Shown: positions 8,330 through 16,813, counted from the first letter of the stretch. The stretch: 41,231 bases of DNA from a bacterium (GCA_021811315.1 JAJZPF010000024.1:1-41231); one strand, 5' to 3'. The notes: generated from the letters alone by a model not told the origin. Numbers and translations: made by a program.

Positions 8330-8548
8330 ATGGAATATAAAAAAGTGCTGGATGCGGAGAAGGATTTCGCTTTGAAACTTAGGATAGCGCAAGGACTACT
8401 TTATAATGAGGTGCGAAGATATATCGATAAAGAGGGCAAGGATAAATTTACTCTGGAAGTATGGGATAGGATTTATAAAAAGTATGAGGGGACGTTTTCA
8501 AAAGCTAATAAGAGTTTCGTAAATCTAATTGGGAAACTGAAGCGCTGA
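8330..8548 (+). CDS. Small AT-rich hypothetical protein
   Basis: 72 residues, lysine-rich and probably all helical (EVRRYIDKEGKDKFTLEVWDRIYKKY). No family is recognised. GGAGG seven bases before the ATG supports expression. Base composition is clearly more AT-rich than its neighbours, which suggests recent acquisition. It ends four bases before the detectable part of a decayed LAGLIDADG tail, so it may be a replacement or rearranged fragment at that locus. Confidence 0.5.
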   Translation: MEYKKVLDAEKDFALKLRIAQGLLYNEVRRYIDKEGKDKFTLEVWDRIYKKYEGTFSKANKSFVNLIGKLKR

Positions 8549-8551
8549 AGT

Positions 8552-8650
8552 TGTAAAGCGGTTACTCCGCGCAATGGCAGGTATACGGAAGAATTATTAG
8601 TTAAAAAAATATAACTGGTCGCTGAAATCAGGAGTCTAAACAGGCGCTCA
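8552..8650 (+). pseudogene. Decayed C-terminus of a second LAGLIDADG-type ORF
   Basis: Read in the frame of GCG at 8558, this stretch encodes KAVTPRNGRYTEELLVKK, then I, a TAA stop at 8612, then LVAEIRSLNRRS. It aligns without gaps to the C-terminus of the 444-854 protein (KAVTSRNGRYTREL..., LVNEIRALNQR). The in-frame TAA stands where the intact gene has CAA, so it looks like a nonsense mutation. The frame is closed upstream by TGA at 8546, so the N-terminal two-thirds, including the LAGLIDADG motif, is missing. Confidence 0.75.
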
Positions 8651-8688
8651 AGACAAGAGCGATAAACAAGGCTTTCCTAAAGGATTGC

Positions 8689-8694
8689 TATAAT
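8689..8694 (+). promoter_or_regulatory. Extended -10 promoter of the two-component system
   Basis: TGC followed by a perfect TATAAT. No -35 box is evident at the right distance, as expected of extended -10 promoters. The start would be near 8701, leaving a leader of about 15 bases without a Shine-Dalgarno sequence. Confidence 0.6.
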
Positions 8695-8715
8695 AAGGGA
8701 ACGCTTAAAAAATAA

Positions 8716-9393
8716 ATGAAAATTTTGGTTGTGGAAGACGATAAGAAAATATCCTCGTTCATAGCGGGCGGGCTTAAACAGGCCGGTTTTACGGTGGACT
8801 GCGCCTTTGACGGGGATGACGGCCTTGCCAAGGCGCTCGGCGCGGACTACGCCGCCGCCGTCGTGGATATCATGCTGCCTAAATTGGACGGTTTGAGCCT
8901 CGTTGAACAAATGCGCGGACGAGGCTCGCGCGTTCCGGTAATAATACTCAGCGCGAAAAGTACCGTGAACGACAAGGTGCGCGGCCTGCAGGCGGGCGGG
9001 GACGATTACCTTGTAAAGCCTTTTTCTTTTTCCGAACTGCTCGCGCGCGTGAACGCGCTGATACGCCGCTCCGCCGGGGAAGCCGCAGAGCCCTCTGTGC
9101 TTAAAGTGGAAGGAGTTTCAATGGACCTGCCGCGCCGGGAAGTGACGCGCCAGGGGATAAAGATAGAATTACAGCCGCGCGAGTTCGCCCTGCTTGAATA
9201 CCTTATGCGCAATCCCGGCCGCCCGGTTTCAAAGACTATGATACTGGAGAACGTTTGGGGTTTCGACTTCGACCCGCAGACCAACGTGGTGGACGTGCTG
9301 GTCTGCCGCCTGCGGGAGAAGCTGGACAAGCCTTTCAAGAAAAGCCTGATACAGACCATACGGGGCGTAGGCTATGTTTTCAAAACTCAATAA
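8716..9393 (+). CDS. OmpR/PhoB-family response regulator
   Basis: 225 residues. A cytoplasmic transcription regulator activated by phosphorylation from the adjacent kinase. The receiver domain (1-~115) has acidic D8/D9 (VVEDD), phospho-acceptor D51 (VVDIMLPKLDG), switch S79 (ILSAK) and K101 (LVKPF). The C-terminal winged helix (about 130-225) contains LQPREFALLEYLMRNPGRPVS and ends in the usual TIRGVGYVF. It resembles CusR/CopR/PmrA-type regulators, but the signal cannot be deduced. The kinase gene starts 20 bases before its stop. Likely targets are the paired palindromes at 10835 and 12780. Confidence 0.93.
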   Translation: MKILVVEDDKKISSFIAGGLKQAGFTVDCAFDGDDGLAKALGADYAAAVVDIMLPKLDGLSLVEQMRGRGSRVPVIILSAKSTVNDKVRGLQAGGDDYLVKPFSFSELLARVNALIRRSAGEAAEPSVLKVEGVSMDLPRREVTRQGIKIELQPREFALLEYLMRNPGRPVSKTMILENVWGFDFDPQTNVVDVLVCRLREKLDKPFKKSLIQTIRGVGYVFKTQ

Positions 9394-10774
9394 ATCTTTA
9401 GGGCATTATTCCAAAACCACGGGCTTCAGGCTGGCCGCGTGGTACGCGGGCTTTTTCCTGGCCGGCAGTTTCTGCGTAATGGGACTGGCCTATCTCCTGC
9501 TCGCCTCTTCGCTCAAGCAGCGGGACCGCGGCGACATCGTGACGGAGTTCCAGGAACTTGCCCAGTATTACCGCGCCGGCGGCTTGAAGAATTTCAAGGA
9601 GGAAACCCGGCCCATCGCCGGCGGCAGCGTCCCGTTCTACGTAAGGGTACTCGCGAAGAACGGCGAAGAGGCTTTCCTTTCCGGCGCGGGCGGCTACGGC
9701 GACTTCGCCGCTTCCCCGGCGGGCCTGCCCGGCCCCGGCGAGGAGCAGCGCTGGGATTTTATCAAGGCCGGCGGGGAAGAAGATGTTCTTGAGCTCCTTT
9801 CCGGGCGCCTGCCTGACGGCGCGGTACTGCAGGTGGGCAAGGATACGGCCTGGCGGGAAGATTTCCTCGAAAATTTCCGGGACATAGCCCTTATCGTCAT
9901 CCTTCCGGCGATCCTGCTTGCTCTTGTGGGCGGGGCCTTCCTTACCAACCGCGCCCTCAGCCCCCTGCGCCGCCTCGTCGAGACCGTTAAAGCTATAGCC
10001 GCCGGCAACCTCGCCTCCCGCGTCCCGCTGCGCGGCACCGGCGACGAACTAGACCAGGCCGGGGCCCTGTTCAACAGCATGCTCGACAGGATCTCGGCGC
10101 TGGTCGCGGGCATGCGCGAGGCCCTCGACAACGTGGCGCACGACCTGCGCACCCCTATGACCCGCCTGCGGGCCGTGGCCGAAACGGCGCTTACTGAAAA
10201 GACTTCCGCGGAAAGCCGCGGGGAGGCCCTTTCCGACTGCCTTGAGGAAACGGAGCGGGTCATCGCCCTGCTCAACGCGCTTATGGAGATTTCCGAAGCC
10301 GAGACCGGGGTGATGACGCTGAATCGCGAAACCGTGCGCCTCTCCGGCCTGGCGGCGGAAGTGGGGGAGCTTTATGCTTACGCCGCCGAAGCCAAAGGCG
10401 TTACAGTCTCGGTTAAGGTAGAAGCCGATATCGAGATCTCCTGCGACCGCGCCCGGCTGCGCCAGGCGCTGGGCAACCTGGCGGATAACGCCGTAAAGTA
10501 CTCGCCGGCTGGCGCCGCCATCCTGGTCTCGCTGGCCGTGGAAAACCGCGCGGCGGTATTCCGCGTTTCGGACAAAGGTCCCGGTATCCCCGCTTCGGAC
10601 CTCCCTCATATCTGGGACCGCCTCTACCGGGGCGAATCCAGCCGCCATGAAAAAGGCCTCGGCCTGGGCCTGAGCCTGGTCCGGGCCGTGGCGCTGGCCC
10701 ATGGCGGAATCGCTTCTGTCGATTCAAAGCCGGGAGAAGGCTCAGTTTTTACTTTGCGTATCCCTGCCGCCTGA
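9374..10774 (+). CDS. Membrane sensor histidine kinase
   Basis: 466 residues. Inner-membrane sensor for the response regulator just upstream. Membrane segments lie at about 18-45 and 170-192 and enclose a periplasmic sensor of about 125 residues. A HAMP segment follows (FLTNRALSPLRRLVETVKAIAAG). The dimerisation domain carries the autophosphorylated H256 (NVAHDLRTPMTRLR). The ATPase domain shows an N-box (LADNAVKYSP), a G1 box (DKGPGIP) and a G2 box (GLGLGLSLV). Architecture matches CusS/PmrB-like kinases. It overlaps its regulator by 20 bases and is followed by a terminator. Confidence 0.93.
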   Translation: MFSKLNKSLGHYSKTTGFRLAAWYAGFFLAGSFCVMGLAYLLLASSLKQRDRGDIVTEFQELAQYYRAGGLKNFKEETRPIAGGSVPFYVRVLAKNGEEAFLSGAGGYGDFAASPAGLPGPGEEQRWDFIKAGGEEDVLELLSGRLPDGAVLQVGKDTAWREDFLENFRDIALIVILPAILLALVGGAFLTNRALSPLRRLVETVKAIAAGNLASRVPLRGTGDELDQAGALFNSMLDRISALVAGMREALDNVAHDLRTPMTRLRAVAETALTEKTSAESRGEALSDCLEETERVIALLNALMEISEAETGVMTLNRETVRLSGLAAEVGELYAYAAEAKGVTVSVKVEADIEISCDRARLRQALGNLADNAVKYSPAGAAILVSLAVENRAAVFRVSDKGPGIPASDLPHIWDRLYRGESSRHEKGLGLGLSLVRAVALAHGGIASVDSKPGEGSVFTLRIPAA

Positions 10775-10803
10775 ACGCGGTCACGAATCACCGGCACTAT
10801 AGG

Positions 10804-10832
10804 CCGCCCTTCCGGGGCGGTTTACTTTTTTA
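10804..10832 (+). terminator. Terminator after the two-component operon
   Basis: CCGCCC (10804-10809) pairs with GGGCGG (10815-10820), followed by TTTACTTTTTT. It separates the kinase from the regulated promoter that follows. Confidence 0.7.
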
Positions 10833-10834
10833 AT

Positions 10835-10888
10835 ATTACAAAACTGTAATCCGTATGAAAGGCTGCCGCAAGGGCTGCCCCGTATACT
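10835..10888 (+). promoter_or_regulatory. Palindrome-controlled promoter module 1 (asnB)
   Basis: ATTACA-N4-TGTAAT (10835-10850) is followed after exactly 32 bases by TATACT (10883-10888). The spacer contains GAAAGGCTGCCGCAAGG and has no good -35 box. The module is repeated at 12780-12833. Its place just after the two-component genes makes the response regulator the natural candidate to bind it. Confidence 0.6.
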
Positions 10889-10952
10889 TTAAACACCCCA
10901 AAACCGGTTGACCGTGCCGGAAGGGAAGATGTTTGTTTATAGGGACTAACTT

Positions 10953-12788
10953 ATGTGCGGCATTGCCGGAATTTTAGAGACAGGCGGACGCCCATGCCCC
11001 CGGAAAAAGCTTTTAGCCATGCACGCGGCCCTTGTGCATCGCGGGCCTGATGACTCAGGCTGCTTTGCGGACGGCCCGGCCGGCCTGGCTTTCCAGCGCC
11101 TTTCGATACTGGACCTCAAGGGCGGTCACCAGCCGATGTCGTCCCCCGACGGACGCTTTACCATCGTCTTCAACGGCGAGATCTACAATCACCGGGAACT
11201 GCGGGGGCCGCTGGAAGCCGCCGGCTGGCGGTTCCGCGGCAGCTCCGACACCGAGACGCTGCTGGCCGGGTTTTCGCTGCGCGGCACGGATTTCTTCCGC
11301 GACCTGAACGGGATGTTCGCCTGCGCGGTCTGGGACGCTAAAGCGCTTTCGCTGACCCTGGCCAGGGACCCTCTCGGCATTAAACCCCTCTACTTCTGCC
11401 GCAGCGGCGGCGCCCTGTATTTCGCCTCGGAGCTGCGGGCGCTCCTGGCCGCCGGCGTAGAGCGCCGGCTTTCCCCGGCCGCCGTGCAGGATTACCTGGC
11501 CTATGGCTATGTCCACGCTCCCGCCACGCTTATAGAGGGTATCGAAAAATTCCCGGCGGGCTGCTGGATGACCGTGAAACAGGGCGGAAGTTCAATTACT
11601 ATCCCCTACTGGCGCCTGCCGGGAGAAAGCGAAGTCCGCGCGGACATTACCGAAGCGGAAGCGCTGGAAGAACTGCGCCCCCTGCTCGGGCGCGCCGTAC
11701 GCGACCAGATGGCGAGCGACGTGCCGGTCGGGGTCTTCCTTTCCGGCGGTCTCGATTCAAGCCTTGTGACCGCCCTTATGGGACGCGCCGCCGCCGGGCC
11801 GGTGCGGAGCTATTCCATAGGATTCGACGGCGTGGAGAGCGTGGACGAAACGCGCTACGCGGAGTCCGTCAGCCGCTTTCTCGGCACCCGCCACGAGACG
11901 CTGCGCCTGCCCGCCGGCATACTCGACGATATCGGCGCGCTGGTGAACTGCATGGATGAGCCGGTCGCCGACGCCGCGATTCTGCCTACCTGGTATCTTG
12001 CGGAACGGGCCGGCAAGAGCGTGAAGGTGGTGCTGACCGGCGAGGGCGGCGACGAGGTTTTTGCGGGTTACGGCCGCCATAAGGCGGCCTATGTAACCGA
12101 AGTCCTGGAAAGTCTGCCGTCCTGGCTGCAGGGCCCCGCGGCGCCGCTGGCCCGGCGCCTGGGGAGCGGCGCGTATTTCCGCGCGGTGCCGCTCAAGGGG
12201 CCCGCCGACTGGGCCGCGGCCGAAACGGGGCCGCGCCTGAAAGTGGCCATGAACGTTATGACCCCGCAGGCTTGCGCCGCCGGGGAACAGGAGTGGCTTC
12301 GCAGGTTCGAAGGGCTTAAAGGGCTGAACGGGCTTCTGGCTTTTGACCTCCAGACCTCTATGGCGGACCAGCTGCTGATGAAAGTGGATAAAACCACTAT
12401 GTGGGCCTCGCTTGAGGCGCGCGTGCCGCTGCTGGACCAGCGGCTGGTGGAGTTCATGTTCCGCTTGCCCCCCGGGCTCAAGGTCCGCTTCTTCCGCGGC
12501 AAATACCTGCTGCGCAAAGCCGCGGCCGGGCTGCTGCCCAAAGAGATCCTGACCCGGCGCAAACACGGCTTCGTCCTGCGCTGCAACAACTGGATGCGCT
12601 CCGCCTCCAACGACATCTGCCGGGAAGCGCTGGAAGGCCCCATGCTTCGGGATACCGGCCTTTTCCGCCAGGAAGAGCTTTTAAAAGGGCTAAAGGCCTT
12701 AAGGTCCGGCTCTTCGAACGCGGATTCCGGATTTTATTTCCGAATAGTGCTCCTGGCTCTTTGGCTGCGGGAGCGCCGGATTACATAA
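10953..12788 (+). CDS. asnB: Asparagine synthase (glutamine-hydrolysing) family protein
   Basis: 611 residues. AsnB-type enzymes take ammonia from glutamine and use ATP to amidate aspartate; relatives amidate other acids in cell-surface polymers. Processing of the first Met exposes the catalytic C2 (MCGIAG) of the class II glutaminase domain (1-~200), which also has HRGPDDSG and FNGEIYNH. The synthetase domain follows, with the PP-loop SGGLDSS at 264-270 and the GEGGDEVFAGYGRH motif. The C-terminus LLRKAAAGLLPKEILTRRKHGF is typical. It stands alone behind promoter module 1; the next palindrome overlaps its last codons. A surface-polymer role is possible given the neighbouring envelope genes. 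Confidence 0.9.
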   Translation: MCGIAGILETGGRPCPRKKLLAMHAALVHRGPDDSGCFADGPAGLAFQRLSILDLKGGHQPMSSPDGRFTIVFNGEIYNHRELRGPLEAAGWRFRGSSDTETLLAGFSLRGTDFFRDLNGMFACAVWDAKALSLTLARDPLGIKPLYFCRSGGALYFASELRALLAAGVERRLSPAAVQDYLAYGYVHAPATLIEGIEKFPAGCWMTVKQGGSSITIPYWRLPGESEVRADITEAEALEELRPLLGRAVRDQMASDVPVGVFLSGGLDSSLVTALMGRAAAGPVRSYSIGFDGVESVDETRYAESVSRFLGTRHETLRLPAGILDDIGALVNCMDEPVADAAILPTWYLAERAGKSVKVVLTGEGGDEVFAGYGRHKAAYVTEVLESLPSWLQGPAAPLARRLGSGAYFRAVPLKGPADWAAAETGPRLKVAMNVMTPQACAAGEQEWLRRFEGLKGLNGLLAFDLQTSMADQLLMKVDKTTMWASLEARVPLLDQRLVEFMFRLPPGLKVRFFRGKYLLRKAAAGLLPKEILTRRKHGFVLRCNNWMRSASNDICREALEGPMLRDTGLFRQEELLKGLKALRSGSSNADSGFYFRIVLLALWLRERRIT

Positions 12789-12833
12789 ATGTAATGTCGC
12801 GGAAAGGCGGCAGCAAGGCCGCCAATGTAGACT
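12780..12833 (+). promoter_or_regulatory. Palindrome-controlled promoter module 2 (PAP2 operon)
   Basis: ATTACA-N4-TGTAAT (12780-12795) overlaps the asnB stop. TAGACT (12828-12833) follows after 32 bases, the same spacing as module 1. The spacer shares GAAAGGC-GC-GCAAGG with module 1; about 37 of 54 positions agree overall. Confidence 0.6.
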
Positions 12834-12912
12834 TGCAGCAGGCCGATAAAGCGGAAGCGATAAATGCGCTAAGAAAAGCATGGCGCACCAAAGTGAAGCA
12901 GCAGGAGGCAAT

Positions 12913-13743
12913 ATGAGCCCCGAGACCAGGAAAAGACTTCTTAGAACGGTATGTGCGGCAATATCCGCCGGATTGCTGGCCCAGGGCGCCAGGCCGGCTT
13001 TCTGTGCTGAAAGGCCGCTGCCGGACCCCGTAGGCTACGCCAAACGTTTCTGGGGAGACCTTAAGGAATTACCTAAAAAGCCGGGGACCTGGAGGAAGGG
13101 TCAATGGTATCTGGCGGGCGGGGTGCTGGCCGCCACCGGGGTGGCGCTGGTTTATGACGAGAACATACGGGATTTCAACGAAACACACCGCGCCGATACC
13201 TGGCGGAACTTGAGTTTTGCCTCCACCCATTTCGGGGATTCCACTTACCAGGTTCCTATAATTTCCGGTTTTTATCTGGGCGGGATGGCTTTTGGCAGCA
13301 TGACCATGCGTAAGATCGCGGCGGACGCCACCGAGGCAAGCGTTATCGCCGCGCTGATGATAAATCCGGCGCTTAACTATCTGACCGGCCGGGCGCTGCC
13401 CAGCCGCCATGAGGACGCCAGTAAATTCAAACCGTTTACTTTCCACAGGTATTCTTTCCCGTCCGGGCACACTTCGGCGGCTTTCGCCCTGGCCTCGGTA
13501 CTGGATGTGGATCTGCGGAGCACCTTCGGCTATTGGCACACGCCTCTGGTTTACGGTATGGCTTTGGGTGTGGCCCATTCACGTGTGTATGATGATAAAC
13601 ATTATCTTTCCGAAGTAATACTGGGCGGCGCTATCGGCTGGTCCATCGGCAACTGGATAGCGTCGAAGAACAGGAACGCGCCCCCGGCCGATATTACTCT
13701 GCTGCCTTACCCAAACGGCGCGCAGGTAGCTTATAGATTTTAA
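12913..13743 (+). CDS. Secreted PAP2-family phosphatase 1
   Basis: 276 residues. PAP2 enzymes remove phosphate from lipid phosphates or diphosphates, such as undecaprenyl-PP, phosphatidic acid or lipid A. The ATG at 12913 is chosen because AGGAGG lies just upstream; an ATG at 12880 has none. A signal peptide ends near the FCAERP region. Motif 1 is degenerate (NYLTGRALPSRH). Motif 2 is FPSGHTSAAF and motif 3 SRVYDDKHYLSEV. The C-terminus ends QVAYRF, like an outer-membrane beta signal. It is first in a run of secreted proteins behind promoter module 2; the next gene starts 20 bases downstream. Confidence 0.85.
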   Translation: MSPETRKRLLRTVCAAISAGLLAQGARPAFCAERPLPDPVGYAKRFWGDLKELPKKPGTWRKGQWYLAGGVLAATGVALVYDENIRDFNETHRADTWRNLSFASTHFGDSTYQVPIISGFYLGGMAFGSMTMRKIAADATEASVIAALMINPALNYLTGRALPSRHEDASKFKPFTFHRYSFPSGHTSAAFALASVLDVDLRSTFGYWHTPLVYGMALGVAHSRVYDDKHYLSEVILGGAIGWSIGNWIASKNRNAPPADITLLPYPNGAQVAYRF

Positions 13744-13763
13744 AATTGCGATAGGAGGATTAA

Positions 13764-14390
13764 ATGAAAATCACACTTGCGGTGTTCTCTCTGATATTCG
13801 GCATGGCTCCGGCCTTCGCGGGGGCGCCTGCCCCGCTCAGCCTGGGGGAAGCGGCGGAAGATCTGGCTGATGCCTGCTCGACCGGTAAAAAAGCGGATGT
13901 GCTCAAATTCATGTCCGCGTCCGAAGCCGCCCTGCTGCGCTTTCCCGCCCCCGCGGAAGCCGGCGGTCGCGCCGCTATGGATCTGGCACTGGCGGACGAC
14001 CTGCTCGGCCGCGCGAAGGAACTTTGCACGCGCGGAGCGTCGCCGTCCGGCGCGCTGGCCGCCAACCAGCTGATGCTCGTCGCGCTTGAACTGGAGCCGC
14101 CCGCCGAGATCCTTACGGCGCGCCTCGTCTGGTTCGACTATCTCGCCATGGATATCGTCCTGCGGGCCAGGCAGCCGGGCCCCTATGACCGCTCGCTCAT
14201 CGAGCGGCGCGCCCGCTCGCTGGTCGCGCTTTGGGCAGTATTGCGCCCCGGTTTTACCCACCACGCCAAACTAGTGGTTGACGGAGACGCTCTTGCCGGA
14301 GAGTTCGGCACTCCCGCAGAGCCGGCAGCCCGCGCGAGCCAGGGCGCGAAGGCGGCTGATTTTGTGGACGAGTTGGAAACGGCAAAGTAA
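13764..14390 (+). CDS. Secreted alanine-rich hypothetical protein
   Basis: 208 residues with a clear signal peptide (MKITLAVFSLIFGMAPAFAG) cleaved after AFA. The mature part looks all-helical (LGEAAEDLADACSTGKKADVLKFM; LADDLLGRAKELC), with two cysteines in its first half that could form a disulfide. No family is recognised. AGGAGG lies six bases before the ATG. It sits between PAP2 phosphatase 1 and the PepSY protein and is probably co-transcribed with the phosphatase. Confidence 0.7.
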   Translation: MKITLAVFSLIFGMAPAFAGAPAPLSLGEAAEDLADACSTGKKADVLKFMSASEAALLRFPAPAEAGGRAAMDLALADDLLGRAKELCTRGASPSGALAANQLMLVALELEPPAEILTARLVWFDYLAMDIVLRARQPGPYDRSLIERRARSLVALWAVLRPGFTHHAKLVVDGDALAGEFGTPAEPAARASQGAKAADFVDELETAK

Positions 14391-14464
14391 GAACAACGCT
14401 CTGAAAATAAACAAGACATCAGCGTCGCGCTCCGCAGTCATAACTTATCGGTAATGGAGGAAAT

Positions 14465-15016
14465 ATGAAACTTATTATAACGATGCTTTCGGTCGCGGTT
14501 CTGCTGGCCCCGGTATTCGCTGCGGGCGGGAAAACCATAAGCCGCGAGGCAGCGCAGAAAACCGCGCTGGACCTGGTAAAGGGCGGAATTGTTAAGGACG
14601 CGGAGCTGGAAAAAGAGGAGGGTAAAGAGGTCTGGTCTTTTGATATCTCCTCAGGCGCAGTCATCCGGGAGATCTGGGTAGACGCGAAAAGCGGATTAAT
14701 AGTACAGGATAGTACCGAGACTAAAAAAGAAGAGAAAGAGGAGAAAACAAAAGACAAGGCCGAAGCTAAAGCAAAACTTATAAGCCGCGGGGCCGCGCAG
14801 AAAACCGCGCTGGAAAGCGTAAAGGGCGGCGTTGTCAAAGACTCGGAGCTGAATAATGAAAACGGGAAAAAAGTCTGGTCTTTTGAAATTACGGCCGCCG
14901 GGAAAAGCCGCGAGGTTAAAATTGACGCTGTAACCGGGAAACTCCTGCCCGAGGACGAAGAAGCCGGCCCGGAGGAGAAGGAAGAAGGCTCTGAAGCAAA
15001 GGAAGGCGGGCGTTAA
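14465..15016 (+). CDS. Periplasmic protein with two PepSY-type repeats
   Basis: 183 residues. A signal peptide is followed by two tandem repeats of about 55 residues. Each begins ISR(E/G)AAQKTAL and continues VKGG(I/V)VKD.EL, K.VWSF(D/E)I, REI.VDA.SG or REVKIDA.TG. These are PepSY domains, periplasmic modules often found as inhibitors or near signalling and envelope genes. A highly charged EEKEEKTKDKAEAK linker joins them, and the C-terminus is acidic (EEAGPEEKEEG). GGAGG precedes the start. Its TAATG stop/start overlap couples it to PAP2 phosphatase 2. The two repeats look like an internal duplication. Confidence 0.82.
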   Translation: MKLIITMLSVAVLLAPVFAAGGKTISREAAQKTALDLVKGGIVKDAELEKEEGKEVWSFDISSGAVIREIWVDAKSGLIVQDSTETKKEEKEEKTKDKAEAKAKLISRGAAQKTALESVKGGVVKDSELNNENGKKVWSFEITAAGKSREVKIDAVTGKLLPEDEEAGPEEKEEGSEAKEGGR

Positions 15017-15795
15017 TGAAAAGAAGTTTATTATTTGTCCTCCCAGCCCTGTTGCCGCTGTTGTTCGTTTCTCCCGCGGCGGCGCAGGCGTTGAAGACCT
15101 TCCCCGGCGACTCCCTGAAGGAAACCGGGCGGGTCTTTACCGCGCCGCTCCGCCTGTTCCGGGGCGGAGCGGGGCTGGCCGGGGCTATAGCAGCCGCCGA
15201 CCTGCTGGCCTATTCGCAGGACGGGCAGATACGCCGGCTGGCCTCGAAGAATAAGTCCTCCTCGGCCGACGGCGTGTTCAATACGCTGGAAAAATTCGGC
15301 AACGGCGGCTATGAGGCGGCTTTCCTGCTGGTCTACGGCGGGGCCGGCAAACTTGCGGGGGACGGCTATATGCAGGACACGGCCGTGCTGGCGGCGGAAT
15401 CTTTTATCGCCGCCAACGCCGCCGGCACGTTCATAAAATACACCGTCGGGCGCTCACGGCCCTATACGGGGGATGGGAAGGGGAAATTCTCTCCGTTCAA
15501 TATGAAAAGCTCCGGCACCTCCTTCCCCTCCGGCCACACCGTCAGCGCTTTCTCCGTGGCTTCTGTTTTCGCGGCGCGCGCCGATTCCGGATGGGTAAAA
15601 GCGCTGTGCTACACGCTGGCCTCGGGCGTGGCGGCGCAGCGTATTTACGGCGACAAACATTGGGCGTCAGATGTGCTGGCCGGGGCGGCTATAGGCACGC
15701 TGGTAGGCCGGGACATAGCGGGCGGCTACGGGAAGGACGCAACGTTAACTTTACTGCCTTCGCCGGGAGGGCTTGGGCTTGCCTATAAATTCTAG
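15016..15795 (+). CDS. Secreted PAP2-family phosphatase 2
   Basis: 259 residues. This copy has all three phosphatase motifs in canonical form: KYTVGRSRP (K-x6-RP), FPSGHTVSAFS and RIYGDKHWASDVL with the nucleophilic histidine. A signal peptide (ending PAAAQA) precedes it, and hydrophobic helices surround the motifs. The C-terminus reads LGLAYKF, again with a terminal aromatic. It overlaps the PepSY gene by one base (TAATG), so the pair is probably translated together. The substrate is unknown; lipid phosphates of the envelope are likely. Confidence 0.88.
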   Translation: MKRSLLFVLPALLPLLFVSPAAAQALKTFPGDSLKETGRVFTAPLRLFRGGAGLAGAIAAADLLAYSQDGQIRRLASKNKSSSADGVFNTLEKFGNGGYEAAFLLVYGGAGKLAGDGYMQDTAVLAAESFIAANAAGTFIKYTVGRSRPYTGDGKGKFSPFNMKSSGTSFPSGHTVSAFSVASVFAARADSGWVKALCYTLASGVAAQRIYGDKHWASDVLAGAAIGTLVGRDIAGGYGKDATLTLLPSPGGLGLAYKF

Positions 15796-15850
15796 GGCAG
15801 CTATGCCATTTTAATCGGAGAGGAAATACTAGCGGCGGGAAAGTGCCAAG

Positions 15851-16813
15851 ATGAAAAACGTAACAATATCGTTACTTCTGCTATCCGGTTTCTGCGCCCA
15901 GGGACTTCGGGCGCAGGAAACGTCTTCGCGGACTTATACGCTTAAAGACGGATCCCTCACCTACGCTAAGCCGGGTTTTTGGCGTACTATGGGGGCGGCG
16001 CCTTCTGATATCGGCGGTTTTGTGACAGAAGGTTTCAAGAAAGAAAACCTGCCTTGGCTGGCGGCCATAGGCGCGTCAACGATTATCCTAATAGAATACG
16101 ATCAAAAACTTTATAATAATGCCCGGCATGCCGGAAAGAACCTTAATATTTCAAGTAAGGATAAAACAAAGACCTATATTAAGCTCGGCGGGGTTTCACT
16201 TCTCCGCGGTCCCAGTGACCTTGGTTCGGCCCTGTATTTTGTCGGAGACGGCTGGATCAATATCGGCTTGTTCGGTTATTTTAAGACCCGCGGCTGGGTA
16301 AAAGACGACTGGCGAGCCTCCCAGACCGGCAACCAGCTGGCCGAGGGCCTGATAGCCACGGGGCTTATTACGGAAGTCTTAAAAAATATTACCGGGCGCG
16401 AAACCCCCTCATCCGCCACGGCTCCGCGCGGGGTCTGGCGCATGTTCCCGGGGGTTAAGAATTATATCGCGAACCGGACGCGCTATGACGCCTTTCCCTC
16501 GGGGCACCTGGCTACCGGGGTTATGACGGTTACTATTATGGCCGAGAATTACCCTGACAACCAGTATATTAAACCCGTCGGCTACACGCTCCTGGGCGGG
16601 CTGTGTTTCCAGATGATGAACAACGGCGTGCACTGGGCAAGCGACTACCCGCTGGGGATAGCTATCGGCTACGGGCTGGGAAAGGTTATCGCTTCCGGCG
16701 GGCGCACATCAGCCAGGCGCTCCTTTACGGCCGCCACCCCCCCGGCTGTAAGTTTTGCGCCGTACCTGTCACCGGAAGGCGCCTCCGGTGCTTCCCTGAA
16801 GTACAGGTTTTAA
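15851..16813 (+). CDS. Secreted PAP2-family phosphatase 3
   Basis: 320 residues with a signal peptide (cleavage after GLRAQ or nearby). Motif 2 is FPSGHLATGV and motif 3 is NGVHWASDYPLG, where the usual arginine before the histidine is replaced by asparagine/glycine. Motif 1 is KNITGRETPSSAT, also divergent. The C-terminus ends ASLKYRF. The three PAP2 genes are clearly diverged from one another rather than recent copies. The non-canonical motifs may mean altered specificity or loss of activity. Confidence 0.83.
   Translation: MKNVTISLLLLSGFCAQGLRAQETSSRTYTLKDGSLTYAKPGFWRTMGAAPSDIGGFVTEGFKKENLPWLAAIGASTIILIEYDQKLYNNARHAGKNLNISSKDKTKTYIKLGGVSLLRGPSDLGSALYFVGDGWINIGLFGYFKTRGWVKDDWRASQTGNQLAEGLIATGLITEVLKNITGRETPSSATAPRGVWRMFPGVKNYIANRTRYDAFPSGHLATGVMTVTIMAENYPDNQYIKPVGYTLLGGLCFQMMNNGVHWASDYPLGIAIGYGLGKVIASGGRTSARRSFTAATPPAVSFAPYLSPEGASGASLKYRF

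Noticed and set aside
345..8700. Classical integrative element in the tmRNA gene
   Set aside because: The tmRNA is a common attachment site, but no integrase, excisionase or transposase gene and no clear att repeat of the tmRNA end is present here.
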